A DNA stretch of 5,293 nucleotides from positions 1 to 5,293 of the forward strand of contig JAEYYQ010000239.1 in assembly GCA_023428365.1 (NCBI GenBank), in the 5' to 3' direction. Positions 1 to 5,293 of this stretch are shown here, piece by piece (the stretch's first letter is position 1; every line of letters starts with the position of its first letter). The position numbers and the translations under genes are program-made. The notes under the pieces are model-generated. The model ran no database searches. It saw only the letters and a list, made by a program, of their open reading frames with translations, and was not told the origin of the DNA. Source of the DNA: Pseudomonadota bacterium (GTDB lineage: Bacteria > Pseudomonadota > Alphaproteobacteria > Rhizobiales > Hyphomicrobiaceae).

Positions 1-854
1 GCCATCTTGCTTCCGTCCGGCGGCGGCACCAGCTTGATGCTGGCTTCGAGCTGCGCACGCAGGATGTCCTTGTTGATACCGGGCTTGGCTTCCGCTGCCG
101 CTTCGACCGCCGCAGCGGGGTCCTGCATCGCGGCTTCCCAACTGCGGATCGTCGCCTTCACGAAGCGCCGTACAAGATCAGGATTATCCTTCATCACCTT
201 GTCATTGGTGAACGCGCTGACTGTCATCGTGTTGAAGTTGTTGTCGGCGAACCGGATGATGTTCACCTTCGCGCCCTTGTTCTCGATGGTGACAGCCTGA
301 TCATCGATGCCACCGAGCAGGCAGTCCGTGCGCCCGTCGAGAACCGCCAGCGGCTTGGATGCCGGATCCATGAACACGAGCGAGATCTTGCTTGCATCGA
401 GTTTGTTCGCACCGACCAGCCCGGGCCACATCTGATGCAGCGCATCGCCCGCGGTCGCCGCAATCTTCTTGCCGTAGAGATCAGCCAGCGTCTTGACGTT
501 CTTATCTTCGCGGCATGTGACACTGAGATTTGACGTGCGGAAAATCGACAGGATCACCGCAACCGGTGCGCCTTTCGCACGGCCCGCAATGACTGCCCCG
601 GCGTCTGCCAGCCCGAACGTGTCATCGCCGTTGGCGACGAGCTGAACCGCAGCGCCGGACCCACGGCCTTCATTGATCGTCAGGTCGATGCCTTCCTCTT
701 TATAATAGCCGCGCTTCACGCCGAGGTAATACGGCGGATGCTGACCGATCAGCACCCAGTTCAATCGCAGACTGGCCTTGTCCAGCGCGACCGCAGGAAT
801 GGCTGGGGCAGCCAATGCTCCCAGTGCAACAACCAATGCCAATAGTTTTTTCAT
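1..854 (-). CDS. ABC transporter periplasmic substrate-binding protein, NMT1/THI5-like (partial, C-terminus beyond left edge)
   Basis: Periplasmic solute-binding component that would deliver its ligand to the permease encoded just upstream. The start is ATG at 852-854, preceded by a strong ribosome site GGAGG (860-864) five bases away. 284 codons are visible with no stop, so the protein is cut by the window edge; family members usually have about 310-340 residues. Residues 1-23 look like a Sec signal peptide: MKK, a hydrophobic stretch, then AVA before the likely cleavage site at Leu24. The mature protein opens with LRLNWVLIGQHPPYYLG (29-45), then GYYKEEGIDL (49-58), a glycine-rich EGRGSG (62-67) and FGLADAG (80-86). 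This order is typical of the NMT1/THI5-like family, which includes thiamine-precursor, riboflavin, nitrate and sulfonate binding proteins. The YGKKIAATAGD segment (127-137) fits the hinge and second lobe. The ligand cannot be assigned. It is the third gene of the leftward operon, 40 bp after the permease. Confidence 0.92.
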   Translation of the reverse strand, partial: MKKLLALVVALGALAAPAIPAVALDKASLRLNWVLIGQHPPYYLGVKRGYYKEEGIDLTINEGRGSGAAVQLVANGDDTFGLADAGAVIAGRAKGAPVAVILSIFRTSNLSVTCREDKNVKTLADLYGKKIAATAGDALHQMWPGLVGANKLDASKISLVFMDPASKPLAVLDGRTDCLLGGIDDQAVTIENKGAKVNIIRFADNNFNTMTVSAFTNDKVMKDNPDLVRRFVKATIRSWEAAMQDPAAAVEAAAEAKPGINKDILRAQLEASIKLVPPPDGSKM

Positions 855-872
855 TGTTTCCTCCACGATATC

Positions 873-886
873 GGCTCTTCAGAGCC
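873..886 (-). repeat. Short palindrome (GGCTCT-TC-AGAGCC) between permease and binding-protein genes
   Basis: In the 40 bp gap between the permease stop and the binding-protein start, GGCTCT and AGAGCC form a perfect inverted repeat around two bases. As RNA this would be a 5 bp GC-rich stem with a four-base loop. No T-run follows it in the direction of transcription, so it is not a classical terminator. It could be an mRNA-stabilising or processing stem that allows more binding protein than permease, as known for other binding-protein transporters, or it could be chance. Confidence 0.35.
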
Positions 887-894
887 TCTTGTTT

Positions 895-1755
895 TCAGTT
901 TAAGCCGGCTGAGCCATCCTTGCCCTGAGACACGTGCCAGGGAATGGCAACGCGCTCCAGCACCTCAACCAGATAGTAGATCGCCAACCCGGCCAGCGAG
1001 AGCAGGATGATGGCGGCGAACACCTTGGGCGTTTCGATAAAGCCGTTGTATTCGAGAATGAGATAGCCGAGCCCCGCATCTGACCCGACGAACTCCGCAA
1101 CGACAGCAGCTGTCGCGGCCAACGCCGCACCGACTTTCAGGCCGGTAAAGATGTGCGGCAGCGATTGCGGCAGACGAATTTTGATGAACATTTTCCATGG
1201 ACCCGCTCCCGTCGACCGCGCGAAGTCCTCGACATCATCGTCCAGCGAGCGGAACCCGGCGATCGCGCTGATGACGATCGGGAAGAATGATAGCAAAAAC
1301 ACCAACATCACCTTCGGCATGAAACCGAATCCGAACCACACGATCATCAGAGGCGCGATGGCGATCTTCGGAATGATCTGGAACACGACGAGCAGCGGGT
1401 AAAGCGTCGTCTGCACGAAAGGCGAGAACGCGATCATCATGGCGAGTGGCACGCTGACCAGCACGGCGATGATGTAGCCGACGACGATAATCTGCAGCGT
1501 CACCAGCGTATTCTGCAGCATCCGCCACGGTTGTGACAGGAAGCCTTCCCAAACGTCAGTCGGCGCCGGAAGCAGATACAGCGGAATTGCGAACAGCTTC
1601 ACCGCCGCTTCCCACAAAGCCAGAAGAAGCAGGAACGTCAGGATAATGTTGCGATTGCGTGCGATACTGCGCCCGACCCGCGCAAGGAAAGCCGGCCTCT
1701 TGGGCACATCCGCCGCCGTGCCATCAACGCCAGCATTCTGATTGATCACGCTCAT
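895..1755 (-). CDS. ABC transporter permease, BPD_transp_1 family (SsuC/TauC/ThiX-like)
   Basis: Inner-membrane channel subunit of an importer, 286 residues, a normal length for the family. After a polar cytoplasmic N-terminus (1-36) come hydrophobic segments at about 37-56, 84-109, 118-141, 147-168, 203-223 and 244-264, giving the usual six-helix pattern. The LLPAPTDVWEGF segment (61-72) after the first helix is typical of the nitrate/sulfonate/thiamine-precursor importer class. The cytoplasmic EAA loop, which docks the ATPase, lies around 176-196 (EDFARSTGAGPWKMF then IKIRLP) with its conserved Gly183. The ATG lies within the regulator's TGA (ATGA, 1752-1755), so translation is probably coupled. 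Function as an importer permease is clear; the transported compound is unknown. No ATPase gene is visible in the window. Confidence 0.95.
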   Translation of the reverse strand: MSVINQNAGVDGTAADVPKRPAFLARVGRSIARNRNIILTFLLLLALWEAAVKLFAIPLYLLPAPTDVWEGFLSQPWRMLQNTLVTLQIIVVGYIIAVLVSVPLAMMIAFSPFVQTTLYPLLVVFQIIPKIAIAPLMIVWFGFGFMPKVMLVFLLSFFPIVISAIAGFRSLDDDVEDFARSTGAGPWKMFIKIRLPQSLPHIFTGLKVGAALAATAAVVAEFVGSDAGLGYLILEYNGFIETPKVFAAIILLSLAGLAIYYLVEVLERVAIPWHVSQGKDGSAGLN

Positions 1756-2597
1756 TCGGCCGCCTGCTTCCTCGACGTATGCCGGACACCCGGACGCAAT
1801 CCATACGTGTCGATGCGCTGATGCGTTCTGACCCGCCAGATCCCTTCAAGATCGGACGCCGCCGCGCGCAGATGTTCGACAAGCTCTTCGTAGCGCGCGG
1901 GATGGATCCGCGTGACGGGGCCGGCGATGCTCACCGTTCCGGCAACGCGCGCATCGGCTTCCGGACCAGTACGAAACACCACGGCGATGGCGCCGATCCC
2001 CGGCTCCGCTTCCTCCTCCGCGGTCGCGAACCCACGCGCACGTGTTTCGGCGAGACGGCGCTTGAGTTCTGCAAGATTTCGCGCGGCGCGTGGGCCAACC
2101 CGCAGATGCCGGAAAAATTCCTGAGCGGTGACGATGCGTTCCGCTTCTTTCTCCGGCAGCATCGCCAGCCAGGCTTTACCCGTCGCGGTGGCATGAAGGG
2201 CGACTTCCTGGCCCATATCGGCGTCATAGCGCAAACCCGTCGTCGCACCCTGCGCCTTCGCAACCCAGGTCAACCCCTCGCCTTCGGCAACGGCCAAGCG
2301 GCAATATTCCCGCGTGCTGATGGCAAGTTTGTCCAGTACGTCCTGCACGACATCCGTCACCACGCGAACGTCGAGATCGTGAAATGCGAGCGTGGCGATG
2401 CGTAATGACAGGATGTAATTCTGCGTGTCCGCATCCTGCACCACCCAACCGTGTTCGACCAGAGTCGACAGCAGGCGATGAGCTGCGCTCTTCGGCATCG
2501 CGACACGTTCTGCGACGTCGCCAAGTTCGAGCCCGCCGACAGCGCCAGCAAGGCACTCGACGATATGCAGACAACGGCTGACTGCGGCGACGGTCAC
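1752..2597 (-). CDS. IclR-family transcriptional regulator
   Basis: Cytoplasmic DNA-binding regulator of 281 residues. The N-terminal winged helix-turn-helix covers roughly 5-65: SRCLHIVECLA (7-17) is the first helix and MPKSAAHRLLSTL (34-46) the recognition helix, followed by HGWVVQDADTQNYILS as the wing. The effector-binding domain spans about 75-250 and carries two family signatures, LHATATGKAWLA (134-145) and RGFATAEEE...GIGAIAVVF (188-208). An Arg/Lys-rich tail of about 25 residues follows. The start is GTG at 2595-2597. The frame stays open for 13 codons upstream to a TAA at 2637-2639 but has no start codon there, and the Shine-Dalgarno match is weak (AGGG, about 12 bases away). It is the first gene of the transporter operon and divergent from the 2716 gene. 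It probably senses the transported compound or a metabolite of it and controls both directions through the inverted repeats at 2646-2690, including its own expression. Confidence 0.95.
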   Translation of the reverse strand: MTVAAVSRCLHIVECLAGAVGGLELGDVAERVAMPKSAAHRLLSTLVEHGWVVQDADTQNYILSLRIATLAFHDLDVRVVTDVVQDVLDKLAISTREYCRLAVAEGEGLTWVAKAQGATTGLRYDADMGQEVALHATATGKAWLAMLPEKEAERIVTAQEFFRHLRVGPRAARNLAELKRRLAETRARGFATAEEEAEPGIGAIAVVFRTGPEADARVAGTVSIAGPVTRIHPARYEELVEHLRAAASDLEGIWRVRTHQRIDTYGLRPGVRHTSRKQAAE

Positions 2598-2613
2598 GGC
2601 GTGGCGTTTCCCT

Positions 2614-2636
2614 GTTGCCTCTTTTTGCTTGGCAAC
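2614..2636. repeat. Inverted repeat GTTGCC-N11-GGCAAC in the regulator leader
   Basis: Two perfect 6 bp arms at 2614-2619 and 2631-2636 are separated by 11 T-rich bases. On the minus-strand transcript this would be a stem-loop ending 16 bases before the regulator's GTG start, and it would bury an AGAGG sequence. It could modulate translation of the regulator or be another protein-binding site. The short arms mean chance is possible. Confidence 0.4.
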
Positions 2637-2645
2637 TTACCCGCA

Positions 2646-2666
2646 TTTTGGAATGCTATTCCGAAA
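2646..2666. promoter_or_regulatory. Candidate IclR-type operator (palindrome TTTTGGAAT-GCT-ATTCCGAAA)
   Basis: The 9 bp arms at 2646-2654 and 2658-2666 match at eight of nine positions around a 3 bp centre. The TGGAAT...ATTCC core closely resembles the E. coli IclR consensus TGGAAATNATTTCCA. The centre (2656) is 59 bp from the regulator's GTG and 60 bp from the ATG at 2716, the expected place for one operator serving two divergent promoters. The palindrome is seen directly; that this regulator binds it is inferred. No convincing -35/-10 pair could be assigned nearby in either direction. Confidence 0.65.
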
Positions 2667-2668
2667 CT

Positions 2669-2690
2669 GTCCAGCGCATTTGCGTTGGAC
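2669..2690. repeat. Second inverted repeat GTCCAGCGCA-TT-TGCGTTGGAC
   Basis: Ten-base arms at 2669-2678 and 2681-2690 match at nine of ten positions, the exception being a G-T pair that would still wobble in RNA. It begins two bases after the 2646-2666 palindrome and ends 25 bases before the ATG at 2716. Its sequence differs from the first palindrome, so it is either a site for another regulator or a hairpin in the leader of the rightward mRNA just before the ribosome site. Confidence 0.55.
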
Positions 2691-2703
2691 TGAAAATCAT
2701 ATC

Positions 2704-2709
2704 GGGAGA
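2704..2709 (+). promoter_or_regulatory. Ribosome binding site GGGAGA deciding the start at 2716
   Basis: GGGAGA lies six bases before ATG 2716-2718. The same frame is open back to a TTG at 2629, but that longer version would translate straight through both palindromes and lacks a comparable site. The residues it would add (29) show no family character. Confidence 0.75.
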
Positions 2710-2715
2710 ACGTCC

Positions 2716-3417
2716 ATGGCACTGGCGGGTGAAGGCGCGGTCGCGATCTGGCACGATATCGCGCCGGAGGGGCGCGAGCAGTTTTATGCCTGGCATGGCG
2801 AAGAGCACATGCCCGAGCGTGTCGGCATTCCGGGTTTTCTGCGCGGTCGCCGTTACGTTGCCATCCGCGCCAATCTCGAATTCTTCAATCTCTATGAGGC
2901 TCAGTCACCTCAGGTTCTGACGGGAACCGACTATCAGACGCGACTCAATGCGCCCTCTCCGTGGACCCTCTCTTCGGTGAAGTATTTTAGCGGAGTTGCA
3001 CGGTCTATCTGCCGCGTCGCGGCAACGTTTGGCCGCGGCCACGGCGGGATCGCCGCCACCTGGCGCTATGACGTTCTCGATGATGCAGCCGATCAACATA
3101 TGGCTGCGATGATCGAAACGGTCCTTCCCGCGCTGGCCCGCAAGCCCGGTGTCGCGGGCGTCCATCTGCTGCTCGCCGATGTCTCTGCCAGTGCGGTGAA
3201 GACCGAAGAACAGAAAGCCCGTCCCGGAGAGGCCAATCGCATTCCGCGTTGGATCATCGTTGTTGAAGGCTGGGGCGACGAAGCTCCATTCGCAACTCTG
3301 TGCGAGACGGCGCTTTCCGACGCCATTCTCGCAAAACATGGAGCCAATGGTTCCGCGGATTTCGGACTTTACCGTCTACAGACCACGCGTACGAAAACTG
3401 ATTGGACGGCCGGCTAG
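2716..3417 (+). CDS. Hypothetical protein with two ferredoxin-like (dimeric alpha/beta barrel type) modules
   Basis: A 233-residue soluble protein with no signal peptide or membrane helix. I do not recognise a named gene. The N-terminal half (about 8-92) has a beta strand VAIWHDI, a helix containing FYAWHGEEHMPERV (23-36) and then IPGFLRGRRYVAI (38-50). This resembles EthD-like and similar stress-responsive dimeric alpha/beta barrel proteins, with His27 and His31 in the helix as possible functional residues. The C-terminal half (about 110-225) seems to repeat the layout: IAATWRYDV, a helix, KPGVAGVHLLLAD, a charged loop (157-178), then RWIIVVEGW and a final helix and strand. The gene is divergent from the IclR regulator and probably shares its operator. 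A role in converting or binding the compound handled by the transporter is inferred from position only. It ends with TAG at 3415-3417, convergent with the next gene. Confidence 0.85.
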   Translation: MALAGEGAVAIWHDIAPEGREQFYAWHGEEHMPERVGIPGFLRGRRYVAIRANLEFFNLYEAQSPQVLTGTDYQTRLNAPSPWTLSSVKYFSGVARSICRVAATFGRGHGGIAATWRYDVLDDAADQHMAAMIETVLPALARKPGVAGVHLLLADVSASAVKTEEQKARPGEANRIPRWIIVVEGWGDEAPFATLCETALSDAILAKHGANGSADFGLYRLQTTRTKTDWTAG

Positions 3418-3446
3418 CAACGAAATCAATCTAGCGGCATTTAAAT
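3410..3446. terminator. Weak candidate bidirectional terminator in the convergent gap
   Basis: GCTAG (3413-3417) pairs with CTAGC (3431-3435). The stem can be extended to CCG(G)CTAG/CTAGCGG with one bulged G, around a 13-base loop. The palindrome ATTTAAAT (3439-3446) follows it. The location between two converging genes fits a shared terminator, but the stem is short, the loop large and there is no proper T-run. Confidence 0.3.
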
Positions 3447-4414
3447 TAGCGATTAGACCAACGGCGTGCGATTTCGTCGGCGATCGCCTGCGTCGAGTTG
3501 AGCGGTTCGTAGCTCCAGGCTTCCAAGGACTCGCTGCCGTCGCGCATCGGACGCGTCGCACCGTGACGTTCGAGCGCCTCATGAAAGCGCTTGAATTTCG
3601 GCGAGCCGCCGTCGGGATAAAAGACGTAAACAGGTCGTCCAGTGGAGCATGGCTCACCCGTCATGTTGACACTGTCAGCCGGCGCGAGAAAAACGTCAGC
3701 ATGCGCCAGGAACGATGGATAAGGATTATCACCCGTCATATCCCAAAAGATGCGCGGCATACCTTCAGTCGCCTTCCGGGCTCGCGCAATAATCTCTGGC
3801 TCGGTGCGCCGCGATGGCGTGATCATCAGTCCAACGCCACGCTGCGCCAGGGTTTTGAGAATACCGGCAAGCCGGTCGAGCGCCGCGGGCGTGTAGGTGT
3901 AGTCACCGTTCGAGCCACCGAGCATGACGCCCATCAATGGCCGAGGAAGCCGTGCGATGTCTTCCGGCATGAAACGGCGAAGCTCATCGAGGCGACTGCT
4001 GCCAAATCCGTGCGGCGCGGTCAAGGTCGTGATGACGTTGGCGCCGCGCAACTGATCGTGCTCGGGCACCCAAAATAGATCCGCCGTCGCCAGGGAGACC
4101 TTCGGATCCTGCAGAATGACGGTGAAAACATCCGGCCCGGCCATCTTCTTCAATGCCCGGATATAGGGTGTCGTCAAACGTCCGATAGCCGTGGCGACGT
4201 CCGGCCAGGGCCGAGAAAACTCCGTTCCCAGCGCTCCGAAGTGCTCACTACGGGCGACCCCCATCCAAGGCGACAGGGCTTTGTGCAAGCCGCGCGGGGC
4301 AACATGTTTGACGACGATGTTCATACCGAGCGCTTCCAGGACACCACGTGCCTGAACATCGTTGCCGGCCTTGCCGTCACTGATCATCCACGCCGTCTTG
4401 CCGCGCAACGGCAT
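3446..4414 (-). CDS. Mitochondrial fission ELM1-like protein (DUF1022 family, putative glycosyltransferase fold)
   Basis: Protein of 322 residues in the family that contains plant ELM1 and many alphaproteobacterial homologues; the bacterial function is not established. The N-terminus AWMISDGKAGNDVQARGV (8-25) is the family opening, with the DGKAGN motif. Next come ILQDPK (100-105), VPEHDQL (116-122), TAPHGF (132-137), VMLGGSNGDYTYT (163-175), ITPSRRT (198-204) and NPYPSFLAHADVFLAPADS (230-248) running into VNMTGEPCSTGRPVYVF. The last part resembles the nucleotide-sugar side of GT-B glycosyltransferases, so a role in envelope glycan synthesis is plausible but inferred. The start is ATG 4412-4414 with AAGGGGG (4420-4426) five bases upstream. 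It lies 30 bp behind the VOC gene on the same strand, so the two are probably co-transcribed. No signal peptide is seen. Confidence 0.93.
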   Translation of the reverse strand: MPLRGKTAWMISDGKAGNDVQARGVLEALGMNIVVKHVAPRGLHKALSPWMGVARSEHFGALGTEFSRPWPDVATAIGRLTTPYIRALKKMAGPDVFTVILQDPKVSLATADLFWVPEHDQLRGANVITTLTAPHGFGSSRLDELRRFMPEDIARLPRPLMGVMLGGSNGDYTYTPAALDRLAGILKTLAQRGVGLMITPSRRTEPEIIARARKATEGMPRIFWDMTGDNPYPSFLAHADVFLAPADSVNMTGEPCSTGRPVYVFYPDGGSPKFKRFHEALERHGATRPMRDGSESLEAWSYEPLNSTQAIADEIARRWSNR

Positions 4415-4444
4415 CGCCGCCCCCTTGAGCCGATCGCACCAGGG

Positions 4445-4852
4445 TCAGGTTTCGACCTGATGCACCTCGATGATATTGCCTTCCGGATCGTGGAAGAAAA
4501 TCTGCTGCCACCCTTTCATCGCCCACTTCCCGAAATCCGAATACGGGATGCCTTTCTCCTCAAGGCGCTTCTTAAAGGCGGCGATATCATCGGTGCGGAA
4601 TGCGATATGGCCGCGCTCCAGCGGATTGATGGCTTGTCCCGTGCGATAGGCGACACCGAGATCTCGCTCAGCCAGATGCAGCTGCGTAGTTCCATCGGTG
4701 ACGAAGCCGACATCGCCCGGATAGCCCTGATTGGTGACGCGCGTAGCGTCCATTTCAGGCTCGTGCTGCATATCGAAAAGGTTGCGATAGAAGTCGGTCA
4801 TGCCAGGCACGTCTGTCGTGCAAAGATTGACGTGATGCAGCTTGATCTTCAT
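4445..4852 (-). CDS. VOC-superfamily protein (glyoxalase/bleomycin-resistance/dioxygenase fold)
   Basis: Small cytoplasmic protein of 135 residues, the usual size for a single pair of beta-alpha-beta-beta-beta modules. Module one begins KLHHVNLCTTDVPGMTDFYRNLF (residues 4-8 and 9-26), with TTQLHLAE at 55-62. Module two begins GHIAFRTDDIAAFKKRLEEKG (81-90 and on) and ends FFHDPEGNIIEVHQ (119-132). By family comparison the likely metal-ligand positions are His7, Gln57 or His59, His82 and Glu129, so a metal-dependent enzyme is plausible. The reaction cannot be assigned: VOC members include glyoxalases, epimerases, extradiol dioxygenases and antibiotic-resistance proteins. The start is ATG 4850-4852 with only a weak ribosome site (AAGAG, ten bases upstream). 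It is the first gene of the leftward pair with the ELM1-like gene. Confidence 0.93.
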   Translation of the reverse strand: MKIKLHHVNLCTTDVPGMTDFYRNLFDMQHEPEMDATRVTNQGYPGDVGFVTDGTTQLHLAERDLGVAYRTGQAINPLERGHIAFRTDDIAAFKKRLEEKGIPYSDFGKWAMKGWQQIFFHDPEGNIIEVHQVET

Positions 4853-4883
4853 TGACGTTTCGCTCTTATCTTGGTTTTCCGCA

Positions 4884-4912
4884 ATACTAGCGAACGCGGA
4901 TCAGCCGCCCAA
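4884..4912 (-). promoter_or_regulatory. Weak candidate promoter for the VOC/ELM1 unit
   Basis: On the minus strand TTGGGC (4907-4912) and TAGTAT (4884-4889) are spaced by 17 bases, as in sigma-70-type promoters. They match three and four of six consensus positions. The site lies 31 bases upstream of the VOC start in the divergent gap 4853-4930. No equally good pair was found for the rightward gene. Confidence 0.25.
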
Positions 4913-4930
4913 GCCGAGATTTCCGTCACA

Positions 4931-5293
4931 ATGTCTGTTCCCTCCGCGCGCGCAAAACATCTGGTGCTTCTGGGCGCCGGTCATGCGCATGTCGGAGTTC
5001 TGCGTGATTTCGGCTTGAACCCGCCTTCGGGTGTTCGGCTGACACTTATCAGCAGGCGCAAGCTGACGCCGTACTCCGGCATGCTGCCGGGCCTGATCGC
5101 CGGTCTCTATCAGCATGATGAAGCCCATATCGACACAGAACCACTGGCACGTTTCGCCCGCGCGGACCTCATCATCGACGAGGCCATTGGCGTTGATCCA
5201 ACGGGTAAGCACGTGCTGTTTGGTGATCGCCCGCCGCTGCCGTACGACGTGCTGTCCATCGACATCGGTGCCACGCCGAGTGCGCTCAGCGTG
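4931..5293 (+). CDS. FAD-dependent pyridine nucleotide-disulfide oxidoreductase, SelD-associated type (partial, N-terminus)
   Basis: The first 121 residues of a flavoprotein, cut by the right edge. HLVLLGAGHAHVGVLRDFG (10-28) is the FAD-binding dinucleotide fold in the GxGHxH form. It is followed by GVRLTLISRRKLTPYSGMLP (34-53) and GLIAGLYQHDEAHID (54-68), then PPLPYDVLSIDIGATP (101-116). This pattern is typical of the family found either as a stand-alone NADH-dehydrogenase-like protein or fused to the N-terminus of selenide, water dikinase (SelD), the enzyme that makes selenophosphate. Which form is present cannot be seen here. ATG 4931 is chosen because the motif starts ten codons later. 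The frame is open further upstream, with a TTG at 4871, but nothing supports it. The ribosome site is weak (GAGA, 11 bases away). It is divergent from the VOC gene. Confidence 0.9.
   Translation, partial: MSVPSARAKHLVLLGAGHAHVGVLRDFGLNPPSGVRLTLISRRKLTPYSGMLPGLIAGLYQHDEAHIDTEPLARFARADLIIDEAIGVDPTGKHVLFGDRPPLPYDVLSIDIGATPSALSV

Noticed and set aside
1779..2405. Open frame of 208 codons on the plus strand opposite the IclR gene
   Set aside because: The IclR frame carries full family signatures; the opposing translation shows no domain and no ribosome site was apparent.
2630..2645. Possible sigma-54 promoter (TGGCA with GG and GC ten bases apart)
   Set aside because: The -12 element reads CCGCA rather than TTGCA, no enhancer-binding regulator is present, and IclR regulators do not normally work with sigma-54.
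2629..2715. TTG-started N-terminal extension of the 2716 gene
   Set aside because: It would add 29 residues encoded by the palindromes, while ATG 2716 has a well-spaced GGGAGA site and leads directly into the conserved fold.
3260..4078. Long open frame on the plus strand (272 codons) antisense to the ELM1-like gene
   Set aside because: It overlaps the end of the 2716 gene and runs opposite a clear family member; the translation is Arg-rich without recognisable motifs, as expected for the antisense frame of GC-rich coding DNA.
4241..4855. Open frame of 204 codons on the plus strand opposite the VOC and ELM1 genes
   Set aside because: It spans two recognised genes and their gap on the other strand and has no family features of its own.
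4868..4920. Imperfect inverted repeats in the divergent gap (ATCTTGG/CCGAGAT and TCCGC/GCGGA)
   Set aside because: The arms are only 5-7 bp, far apart and do not share a centre, so chance is the simplest explanation.

Overview
The window looks like chromosomal DNA from an alphaproteobacterium, most likely Hyphomicrobiales and close to Bradyrhizobium, Afipia or Rhodopseudomonas. The clues are GC-rich codon use, tight gene packing, a bacterial ELM1-family protein, an IclR-controlled NMT1-type ABC transporter, and the start of a SelD-associated flavoprotein. The taxonomy is inferred from gene content and style, because the window has no rRNA or marker gene. I see no insertion sequence, CRISPR array, tRNA or phage gene.

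Positions 1-2597 (minus strand) hold a transport operon that reads leftward: an IclR-family regulator, an ABC permease that starts inside the regulator's stop codon (ATGA overlap), and a periplasmic NMT1/THI5-like substrate-binding protein. The binding-protein gene runs off the left edge. No ATPase gene is visible, so it is expected further left or elsewhere in the genome. The substrate cannot be read from the sequence.

Positions 2598-2715 form a divergent intergenic region with three consecutive inverted repeats. The middle one (TTTTGGAAT-GCT-ATTCCGAAA, 2646-2666) resembles known IclR-type operators and sits midway between the two divergent start codons. A gene reading rightward (2716-3417) encodes a protein of unknown function that looks like two ferredoxin-like (dimeric alpha/beta barrel) modules. 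Its position suggests control by the IclR protein and a role in metabolism of the transported compound.

Positions 3418-3445 are a short convergent gap with a weak hairpin. Positions 3446-4852 (minus strand) hold a probable two-gene unit: a VOC/glyoxalase-fold protein followed 30 bp later by an ELM1-family protein (DUF1022, glycosyltransferase-like fold). After a 78 bp divergent gap, a gene reading rightward from 4931 to the right edge encodes the FAD-binding N-terminus of a pyridine nucleotide-disulfide oxidoreductase. It is of the type found alone or fused in front of selenide, water dikinase (SelD).

Most genes belong to known families. The best lead is the IclR/transporter/two-module protein cluster with its triple inverted-repeat control region.
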